From positions 1-23,327 of the forward strand of contig JAZRDJ010000029.1 in NCBI GenBank assembly GCA_045660245.1: a stretch of 23,327 nt of DNA, read 5' to 3'. The notes under the pieces were generated by a model that saw nothing but the letters and a program-made list of their open reading frames with translations, was not told the origin of the DNA and searched no databases. Position 1 is the stretch's first letter; each line of letters begins with the position of its first letter. Of the stretch, positions 15,514 through 21,946 are shown piece by piece. The stretch comes from RGIG3872 sp045660245. GTDB taxonomy: Bacteria; Bacillota; Clostridia; Christensenellales; UBA1242. Position numbers and translations under genes: made by a program.

Positions 15514-15542
15514 TTGCCCTAGAATTTTTAAAATGCTAAAAT
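15514..15542 (+). promoter_or_regulatory. Promoter directly abutting the surface protein start codon
   Basis: TTGCCC (15514-15519), exactly 17 bases, TAAAAT (15537-15542), with TGc before the -10. The ATG begins seven bases after the end of the -10, where transcription itself should start, so the mRNA is predicted to have no leader. Confidence 0.75.
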
Positions 15543-15548
15543 AAAATC

Positions 15549-17462
15549 ATGAAAAATTTAAAGAAAAAGTTAATCACTACAATTTGCAGTATTTTTATGC
15601 TTGTGATCACGATCGCAGGCTTTCTTCCTCCTGCAATTTTCAAAAACGAACAACCACAGATACATTCTGTGGACTCAAAAATAGACTCAGTCACAAGACC
15701 AGCGTCAAACGCGTCTAGTGACCTGTTTTCTTATGTCAAATTTTCAATCCCTGATTACACTTTCGATGTGACTGATTTCCACACAAACGAAACAACCAGT
15801 GCATTGTTTGGCGAAGACATCAGGGACAAAGATATTTATCTCGGTGTCCTCTTCACAAACTCAACAATCAGCATGCATACAATTGGAATGGAAACCGGCA
15901 CAGGCACTCCAAACAATCAAATTGAACTCAAGGCTTACAGAAATTACATTGCGGACAATTCTGCACAATATGGTTACAAAGGTGAAACTGTCATCAACGC
16001 CGATTGCTTGCAAAACAAGGTCGAAGCATCTGCAAAGTACATCAATTACAACCAGGACAACGTGTTCACCTTTTCTTACAATCAAAACGCACCAAAAGTG
16101 ATGACCTACAAAGCACTCATCAGACGCTACTACATTGACCCAGGCACAAACACTGGTGCATGGTCTTACACCACATATGTATTCAACATCGTTCAAACTT
16201 CTGCGGTTTACAACACAAACAGTGGTGTGACTTACAGTTTTGAAACAACACCAGGCACTGCAGTCAGCGTTTCTGATATGATCGAAAGTGCGACATACAA
16301 AAAAGTCAACTTGACTGTCACACCAGGCACACAAATCAATCCAACAATTATTGACTTGAACCATAATGGTGAACATTACGAAATCCGCAATATTAATGGT
16401 TATTTTTACAACAATACAACGCGAGAACTTTTGACATTTGCAAACACACCAGAAAACACAATTCCTCTTGACAAGTCTGGGGTTTATGATATCGTCGTTC
16501 GCGACAGAACTGGAGAAACCTCTTCCCCATCAGCAAACAAAAAATATGATTCATTCATGATCGACGTTTACAAAGGTGAATTCCGTGCAGGTTCTGTGTT
16601 CTTGACTGCAACCACAACGAGCGGTGACAGAATTGCAAACGGCGAAACCACAAACGAGGACGTTTCAATCAGATTCTTCAACATCACCCCAACGGTCGTG
16701 GACAAAATCGTCGTGAGCGAAACAACATTTGCAACCGGCAACGTTTACACAACTGACACGGTTTACTCAAACGAATTCAAAAGCGCAATTCCTTGCGAAA
16801 ACGATGGACTTTATCAAATCAAGATTTATTTCAAACCTGACACAGGAACTGGCATCACCCCACAAACCTATACTTACAGATTTACTGTGATCAAGGACAT
16901 CAGAACCAACTATTCATATTATACCATCGAACTAAACGACGATGGCTCACCAAAACTTGACGAGCATGGAAACACAATACCAGTCTTGAAAATCATTGAA
17001 ATTGAAGATAATCAATTGGCAAACAAAATCAACAATTGCGAAGTTACTGAAACAATCACTTTGACTTATGGCAATGGAATTTACAAAAAGAATGAATATC
17101 ACTACACTGTTCGTCTGGCAAAATCTGCCCCAGAAATCTCTGGAGTGCTCAACAATCAAACACTCACAGGTTCTGCAACAGTCACAATCAAAGGCGTTGG
17201 AAAAATCTCTGTCACAATCACAGAAAATGGCCAAAGACAAAACCCAGTACTTTACAACAGCAACGACAAGATTTCATTCTCAAAACCTGGCAAATACACC
17301 ATCACAATCGTTGACGAAATGGGAACATCTCTCACAAAAAACTTCACAATCAATGTCCAGATCAATGGCGCAGGTATTGCCCTCTTGGTCGTTGGTGGCG
17401 TGCTTGTAGCACTCGGACTTCTTTACGTTATCAAAAGCAGATCAAAAGTCAGCGTGAGATAA
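15549..17462 (+). CDS. Membrane-anchored surface protein with Ig-like beta segments
   Basis: This 637-residue protein has a basic N-terminus and hydrophobic segment (about 8-27, signal peptide or anchor, no clear AXA cleavage site). A long Thr/Asn-rich beta-type ectodomain follows, then a C-terminal membrane helix (about 607-628) with a basic tail, KSRSKVSVR. At least three segments follow the Ig-like pattern G-Y-I-D/G: KSGVYDIVVRDRTGE at about 308, ENDGLYQIKIYF at about 418 and KPGKYTITIVDEMG at about 579. There is no LPXTG motif. It should sit on the outer face of the membrane. Function is unknown; adhesion or contact would fit. It lies directly after virD4 but has its own promoter and terminators on both sides, so a role with the T4SS is only suggested by proximity. 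No Shine-Dalgarno site precedes the ATG. Confidence 0.75.
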   Translation: MKNLKKKLITTICSIFMLVITIAGFLPPAIFKNEQPQIHSVDSKIDSVTRPASNASSDLFSYVKFSIPDYTFDVTDFHTNETTSALFGEDIRDKDIYLGVLFTNSTISMHTIGMETGTGTPNNQIELKAYRNYIADNSAQYGYKGETVINADCLQNKVEASAKYINYNQDNVFTFSYNQNAPKVMTYKALIRRYYIDPGTNTGAWSYTTYVFNIVQTSAVYNTNSGVTYSFETTPGTAVSVSDMIESATYKKVNLTVTPGTQINPTIIDLNHNGEHYEIRNINGYFYNNTTRELLTFANTPENTIPLDKSGVYDIVVRDRTGETSSPSANKKYDSFMIDVYKGEFRAGSVFLTATTTSGDRIANGETTNEDVSIRFFNITPTVVDKIVVSETTFATGNVYTTDTVYSNEFKSAIPCENDGLYQIKIYFKPDTGTGITPQTYTYRFTVIKDIRTNYSYYTIELNDDGSPKLDEHGNTIPVLKIIEIEDNQLANKINNCEVTETITLTYGNGIYKKNEYHYTVRLAKSAPEISGVLNNQTLTGSATVTIKGVGKISVTITENGQRQNPVLYNSNDKISFSKPGKYTITIVDEMGTSLTKNFTINVQINGAGIALLVVGGVLVALGLLYVIKSRSKVSVR

Positions 17463-17495
17463 CAATCGCCTGAGAAATATTTATACTTGCCCCCA

Positions 17496-17533
17496 AAAGC
17501 AATCCGGTCAAAAAACGGATTGCTTTTTGTTTT
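17496..17533 (+). terminator. Rho-independent terminator after the surface protein gene
   Basis: AAAGCAATCCG (17496-17506) and CGGATTGCTTT (17516-17526) form a perfect 11-bp stem with a nine-base loop, followed by a T-rich tract to 17533. Confidence 0.92.
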
Positions 17534-17587
17534 CAATCACTTTGAAAAGCGTCACACCCTAGCCACTCTCAATCATAAAATAAGACT

Positions 17588-18364
17588 ATGAAAAAACAAC
17601 AATATGTCCTCGTCTTTGACAGTGGTATCGGAGGCCTCACAACCTTGAAAACCCTTCGAGAGCACCTGCCTGCCACAAACTTTCTTTACCTTTCAGATCA
17701 CAAAAACTGTCCATACGGCAACAAACCTCTTGAAACAATCAAAACCCACGTTTTGAGCGCCCTGCAAGGCGTTTTTCGGACTCATGACATAGTTGCCGTT
17801 GTCATTGCTTGCAACACCGTCACAACATCAATGATTCAGTGCATCAGGGATTGGTCACCAGTTCCGGTGATCGGCACCGAGCCAAATCTCAAAGAACCAC
17901 AAACCTTGGGATTCAAGGACGTCACACTCCTCGCCACACACACAACAATCCGCGAACAAAGAACAAGGTTTCTCGAAATTTCAGATCACGTCACATTCCA
18001 CAACAAGACTTGCAAAAATCTCGCGAAAAATATTGAGGATTACATGCTTTCCCCAAATATTGAAAAAAAACAAAAGATTCTGAAATTCTTGAAACGCAAA
18101 CTGCGTTGCACGCCAAAAAACCATGCGATCACTCTCGGTTGCACACATTATGTTTTCTTCAAAAAGGAAATCGAGGATATGGGCTACCATTGTTTTGACG
18201 GAAATGCCGGAGTTGCAAAAAGACTTGCAAACATTTTGCACGATTTGAAACACACCTCACCCCATTTTGACTGCAACCGCAAAAAATTGATTTTCAGATC
18301 AACAGAAGTCAAATCAAAATTCCGCCTCAAACGAACATACAGACGTTACGAAAAACAAAAATAA
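17588..18364 (+). CDS. murI: Glutamate racemase
   Basis: This 258-residue cytoplasmic enzyme interconverts L- and D-glutamate to supply D-glutamate for peptidoglycan. Family motifs are present in order: VFDSGIGGLTTL near the N-terminus, the PYGN segment (residues about 42-45), the first catalytic cysteine in VIACNTV, GTEPNL, and the second catalytic cysteine in LGCTHY. Both catalytic cysteines are intact and the length is normal, so it should be active. The start fits the family N-terminus but has no Shine-Dalgarno site; TAAAAT ends six bases before the ATG, much as in the gene upstream. The -35 region is weak (GTCACA at 17551-17556). The gene is isolated between a terminator and the rpsT promoter, so it is probably transcribed alone. 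Confidence 0.93.
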   Translation: MKKQQYVLVFDSGIGGLTTLKTLREHLPATNFLYLSDHKNCPYGNKPLETIKTHVLSALQGVFRTHDIVAVVIACNTVTTSMIQCIRDWSPVPVIGTEPNLKEPQTLGFKDVTLLATHTTIREQRTRFLEISDHVTFHNKTCKNLAKNIEDYMLSPNIEKKQKILKFLKRKLRCTPKNHAITLGCTHYVFFKKEIEDMGYHCFDGNAGVAKRLANILHDLKHTSPHFDCNRKKLIFRSTEVKSKFRLKRTYRRYEKQK

Positions 18365-18388
18365 TTGTAACAAATAATAGAAAAACAC

Positions 18389-18417
18389 TTGCGTTTTTGA
18401 AATATATGTGATAAAAT
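18389..18417 (+). promoter_or_regulatory. Promoter of rpsT
   Basis: TTGCGT (18389-18394), exactly 17 bases, TAAAAT (18412-18417), with TGa before the -10. The AAGGAG ribosome site of rpsT follows at 18438-18443, leaving a short leader of about 28 bases. Confidence 0.8.
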
Positions 18418-18451
18418 TCCTCGTGAACTAAAAATTCAAGGAGTTATACTT

Positions 18452-18727
18452 ATGCCAAATATCAAATCAGCAAAGAAGAGAGTTGATACAACAAAGAGAA
18501 ATTACGACAGAAACAAGAGCAACAGATCTGAACTTCACACTGCTCTGAAGAAATATGACGCAGCAATCAATGCTGGAGATGCAGAAAAAGCAGAAAAAAT
18601 GCTTCCAGAAACATTTGCTATTCTTGATGAAAAAGTATCAAAGGGAATTATCCACAAGAACAAGGCTGACAGAAAAAAAGCAACTGCAGCAAAAAATCTT
18701 GATACTCTCAAAAATTCAGCAAAATAG
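18452..18727 (+). CDS. rpsT: 30S ribosomal protein S20
   Basis: This 91-residue basic protein binds 16S rRNA during assembly of the small subunit. The N-terminus MPNIKSAKKRV, the Lys/Arg-rich helical pattern and the late KGIIHKNKADRKKA segment are diagnostic of S20. The start has a strong AAGGAG site. The gene has its own promoter and a strong terminator. It lies tail to tail with the operon containing holA and comEC, a neighbourhood common in Bacillota. Confidence 0.97.
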   Translation: MPNIKSAKKRVDTTKRNYDRNKSNRSELHTALKKYDAAINAGDAEKAEKMLPETFAILDEKVSKGIIHKNKADRKKATAAKNLDTLKNSAK

Positions 18728-18750
18728 TTTTCTATTACTTGCAAAAATTT

Positions 18751-18779
18751 AACCCTAGGCAGTTGTGCCTAGGGTTTTT
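18751..18779 (+). terminator. Terminator of rpsT, possibly working in both directions
   Basis: AACCCTAGGCA (18751-18761), loop GTTG, TGCCTAGGGTT (18766-18776) form an 11-bp stem followed by T residues to 18779. On the minus strand the same stem is followed by TTAAATTTTT, so it may also end the convergent operon, which shows no other terminator after its last gene. Confidence 0.92.
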
Positions 18780-18842
18780 GTTTGTTTTCTGTTTCTCAAA
18801 TTCAAAAGTACTTTGTTTTTTTTTGCGAACCGGTTTTGTCCA

Positions 18843-20282
18843 CTACTCCGCCTTGTCATTTTTGTCATCGCCAGACTTTTTTTGGTCAGCGTCATTATGT
18901 TCACCGACATCTTTACTGTCGGTGTTTTTTTCTTGCTTGCTACTTGCATTGCTCATTTCTTCAATCTTGCTTGCAACTTCGTTTACAAGTTCGTCAATTG
19001 ATTCATAATTTTTTGCTGAAACTTCCGCCATCACGGCATCAAAGTTTACAGCCTTTTTTGCTTCTTCAGCCTGAGCCGAAAGTTTTGCTTTGATGAACGA
19101 TGCCACAAGCCACATCAAAATGAAACAAACCGCAACAATGAACACAGCCAGTTTGTGATTTCCAAAAAATTCATATGTTTCAGCATCAATTCCGCCCGCC
19201 ACGTTTTCTTCAAAATCAACGTCAGCAATGATCCCCAAAACGCCTTTTGCCATGCGTTCAAGATTGATCACAAACTTGTTCCCACATGCTTCCTTGACGC
19301 CAGATATTGTATCTTTTTCACGCCCAACTGACGGAACATAATCCACAATACGCACCGCATTGACACAATCATTGTCAATCGCCATCACGTTCAAAATTTT
19401 CACTGAACGCCTCAAAAAATGCGCACTGCTACTCTCGAGTGCAATTGTTGTGAAAGGAAGCCCAGTCACACTTGTTTCATTGTCGTTTGCGACAAATCTG
19501 AAATCCCAAGCATCTTTTGCACTCGCAAACTCGTTGAATGTGCCAACCAAGTAATCATGTGAACCATTCTTGTATTCCCCTTGATAGAGAAAGATATCTC
19601 CAGAAGACACAACCTTGTCAAAATTGATCATGAGCAAAATCTTTTCAGCATCAGCGTCAGAAATCAAACTTGAGTAATGCTCAGCACCAGCCATGCCTGC
19701 ATAGTTCGCGCCAAAGAACACAAACTCCACGTCAAACGCGAGCGAAAGTTCCGCAATTTTTTCCGCGAGTGTGATCACAAGTCCAACACCTGCACCACTC
19801 TCCGCCACGCCTTCATTGCCATGAATATTCTTGTACTCGTCGGCCTCGACAAAAAAACCTTCTGCGTCATAATGCGTTGCAATCACAACTTTCCTGTGAT
19901 CTGCGCCAGTTCCAGATTTTTTGAAAACAATGTTCTGTGAACTGATGATTTTTCCGTCATAACTTGCGTCAAATGCTTGCACACCATCTTTTGTTGATAT
20001 GTTTTGCACAGCCTCAAGACCAGCAATTGCCTCAAGCCTTGACTTGATCAAAAGTCCCGCAGATCTCTCTGCATCAGTCCCAGCAAATCGCTTGTGCATG
20101 ACAGAATCGTCAACGCCAGATTGCACAAAGGCAGAAATTTCGTTCAAAATTTGCGTGCCAATCTCGCCATAAGTATCTGTGCCCGCCTCTTCTGCTTTTG
20201 CAAAAGAACCAGCAAAAGGCACACAAACGACAAGGGCAAGAAAGACAAATATCATCAATGCAAAATTCTTCAATTTTTTCAT
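18843..20282 (-). CDS. Membrane-anchored M28-like peptidase homologue, probably inactive
   Basis: This 479-residue protein has a signal peptide (hydrophobic 8-25, AKA at 28-30), an extracytoplasmic domain with the M28 aminopeptidase layout (about 40-320), a membrane helix (about 377-398), and a charged tail rich in Lys, Glu and Asp. The first M28 motif VVIATHYDAEG keeps His137 and Asp139, and LMINFD keeps Asp222. The second metal motif, usually containing GADDNASG, reads GVAESGAGVG. The usual catalytic Glu-Glu in FFGAEE-GL-GS is Asn193-Tyr194 (VFFGANYAGMAGAEHY). The catalytic Glu and at least one metal ligand thus seem lost, so a binding or scaffold role is likelier than proteolysis. The ATG follows the stop of the upstream membrane protein by two bases, with a GGGGGTG site inside that gene, indicating translational coupling. 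Confidence 0.78.
   Translation of the reverse strand: MKKLKNFALMIFVFLALVVCVPFAGSFAKAEEAGTDTYGEIGTQILNEISAFVQSGVDDSVMHKRFAGTDAERSAGLLIKSRLEAIAGLEAVQNISTKDGVQAFDASYDGKIISSQNIVFKKSGTGADHRKVVIATHYDAEGFFVEADEYKNIHGNEGVAESGAGVGLVITLAEKIAELSLAFDVEFVFFGANYAGMAGAEHYSSLISDADAEKILLMINFDKVVSSGDIFLYQGEYKNGSHDYLVGTFNEFASAKDAWDFRFVANDNETSVTGLPFTTIALESSSAHFLRRSVKILNVMAIDNDCVNAVRIVDYVPSVGREKDTISGVKEACGNKFVINLERMAKGVLGIIADVDFEENVAGGIDAETYEFFGNHKLAVFIVAVCFILMWLVASFIKAKLSAQAEEAKKAVNFDAVMAEVSAKNYESIDELVNEVASKIEEMSNASSKQEKNTDSKDVGEHNDADQKKSGDDKNDKAE
18902..18931 (+). terminator. Second rightward terminator-like hairpin inside the M28-like gene
   Basis: CACCGACA (18902-18909), a seven-base loop, TGTCGGTG (18917-18924) form a perfect 8-bp stem followed by seven T residues (18925-18931). 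On the plus strand it has the full form of an intrinsic terminator, about 120 bp beyond the rpsT one, but it is embedded in the coding sequence for the charged tail of the convergent gene. Confidence 0.55.
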
Positions 20283-20284
20283 GA

Positions 20285-20872
20285 TTAGAGCACCCCCAAA
20301 ACAAGACTGATGACAGACAACGCTCTCAAAATGAAAAACGAAGTTGCAAGAACCTTGAATACGTTTGGCTTGATCATTGTGTCAACAGTTTCACGCATTA
20401 CCGCGAAAGCAAACCAGATGAACACAAGAATGTCAACAAACAATTCAATCACAATGAGAAAAACTCCCACAAATTGAGGTACAAAGAACATGAGGTTTGT
20501 GAAAATCCCCAAAATGCAGTTTCTGATCACCATGAAGAGCCTTGCCTTGTTTTTCATGAGATCTGATGGAATGGTATAACTAAATACCGAAAATCCAATC
20601 AATATCTTGAAAACATAAAAAGAAATCTCGAACCAAAACCAAGCAATGAGCGCTTCAAACAGAATGTCCATGAAAAAGAACTCACCAAAATTCTCGGCCA
20701 TGCCAAATCTGAAATAATCCGCAATTTCAAACGAGGTGTAAGAGTAACTGCCAAACAGCCCCACCCACGCGAACGACAAAATCAAAAGGAAAGGCAAAAG
20801 TTTGTGGATCAAACTCGATCTTTCTCTTTGGTTGATGTCATTATTCAATGCATTCAATTGATTTTTTAACAT
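20285..20872 (-). CDS. Polytopic membrane protein of unknown function
   Basis: This 195-residue protein was not recognised. It has a polar N-terminus (MLKNQLNALNNDINQRERSS) and hydrophobic segments at about 25-41, 65-97 (long, probably one or two helices), 112-158 (probably two helices around a Pro at 132) and 171-195. It is rich in Phe, Ile and Leu, with few charges between helices apart from SDLMKNKARL and MRETVDTMIKPN. The ATG is one base after the holA stop codon, with GAGAGG in the holA 3' end as ribosome site. Its own stop is two bases before the M28-like start. It is therefore certainly co-transcribed with both and might be a membrane partner of the M28-like protein. Confidence 0.75.
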   Translation of the reverse strand: MLKNQLNALNNDINQRERSSLIHKLLPFLLILSFAWVGLFGSYSYTSFEIADYFRFGMAENFGEFFFMDILFEALIAWFWFEISFYVFKILIGFSVFSYTIPSDLMKNKARLFMVIRNCILGIFTNLMFFVPQFVGVFLIVIELFVDILVFIWFAFAVMRETVDTMIKPNVFKVLATSFFILRALSVISLVLGVL

Positions 20873-20873
20873 T

Positions 20874-21866
20874 TTATCCTCTCAATTTTAGTATATCAAT
20901 AATAATCGTTTTTACTGCGATATCTTCTTTTATTTTGCCAACCTTGATGTTTTTGTCAGCATCAGCAAGCATATCAACGATTTTTTTGAGTTTTTTTGGC
21001 GTGAAAACCCTTGCTTGGTTTCTGCACATTTTGATTGCATACTCCTTGACACCAAGCGCGACAGCAATGTCCGCATCACGCATTGCAGAATTGATCGCCA
21101 CAAACAACACTCGCCTGTAATTGTTGTAAAGCGGTGTGAGAATCGAAAATCCAGATTTCCCGTGGAGCGACAACGCCTGAACCATTCGGAGTGCCTCGAG
21201 CGCATTGCCTTTTGCAATGAGTTCCGAAAGTTCAAAAATCTGGTATTCCTTGTCTTCAACAACATTGTCCTTGATGTCCGCCTCGGTGATCACCCCAGCC
21301 TTGATCGCAAAACTTGAAAGTTTTTGGATCTCACTTTCAATCCTTGCCATGTCAGAGTTGCAATATAGCGCGAGCAACTTTGCATTGTCTGCAGAAATTT
21401 CAATCCCCTCTTTCTTGAAAGATGAAACAATCACGGCAACAAGCGACGAAAGTTCAAGTTTTGAACAGTCCACCCATGACATTTTATCTTTGAGATTTTT
21501 GAAGAAATCGTCAGAATCAATGTTGAAAAAGATCAAAACCGCTTGAGGGTTTGGATTTTTGAGATATTCCTCCAAAAGCAACTCTTGTGGAGATTTCTTT
21601 GTACCTTGAACCTTTGGCGAAAAGTCCTTGACAACAACAACTCTGTACTCATCACCAAAAGGAAACATACTCGCACTCTCCAAAATACCTTTCATGTCGA
21701 GATTTTCACCTTGGCAAATGACACTGTTCATGTCAGGAATTTGGAGACCAATCTTTGATTGAATTTGCTCAAGCGCCTTGAAACACAAAAATCTGTCCCC
21801 ACCAGAAATGAGGTAGACATTGTCCACCTTTCCTGCAAGCCTTTTTTTGAGTTCAATAAATTTCAC
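20874..21866 (-). CDS. holA: DNA polymerase III subunit delta
   Basis: This subunit of the clamp loader opens the beta sliding clamp during replication. The proposed GTG start at 21866 gives 330 residues (KFIELKKRLAGKVDNVYLIS...), close to the usual 340. The N-terminal VYLISGGDRFLCFKALEQI matches the family's early Gly-(Glu/Asp)-x-Phe-Leu helix. The YLKNPNPQAVLIFFN and MSWVDCSKL segments, and the C-terminal collar helices (about 210-330), also fit. The GTG follows GGAG (21881-21878) and AGG (21876-21874). A longer frame starts at ATG 21989, but that start lies upstream of the predicted promoter, overlaps comEC and adds 41 atypical residues, so it was not used. It leads an operon with the membrane protein and the M28-like protein. 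Confidence 0.9.
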   Translation of the reverse strand: MKFIELKKRLAGKVDNVYLISGGDRFLCFKALEQIQSKIGLQIPDMNSVICQGENLDMKGILESASMFPFGDEYRVVVVKDFSPKVQGTKKSPQELLLEEYLKNPNPQAVLIFFNIDSDDFFKNLKDKMSWVDCSKLELSSLVAVIVSSFKKEGIEISADNAKLLALYCNSDMARIESEIQKLSSFAIKAGVITEADIKDNVVEDKEYQIFELSELIAKGNALEALRMVQALSLHGKSGFSILTPLYNNYRRVLFVAINSAMRDADIAVALGVKEYAIKMCRNQARVFTPKKLKKIVDMLADADKNIKVGKIKEDIAVKTIIIDILKLRG

Positions 21867-21903
21867 TTTTGCACCTGCTCCACTTTTATTATTATACTTG
21901 GTT

Positions 21904-21932
21904 ATTGTACCAAATTTGACATTTTTTGTAAA
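21904..21932 (-). promoter_or_regulatory. Promoter of the holA operon
   Basis: On the minus strand, TTTACA (21932-21927), exactly 17 bases, TACAAT (21909-21904). It lies in the 80-bp gap between comEC and holA and supports the GTG start at 21866. The palindromic octamer CAAATTTG lies in the spacer (21911-21918). Confidence 0.7.
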
Positions 21933-21946
21933 GGCTTTTGTATGTG

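Noticed and set aside
15861..16376. 171-codon minus-strand frame rich in Cys and Val
   Set aside because: Antisense to the surface protein gene, with no ribosome site and shadow-type composition.
18755..19093. Several short frames around the rpsT terminator
   Set aside because: They cross the terminator or oppose the M28-like gene and have no ribosome sites.
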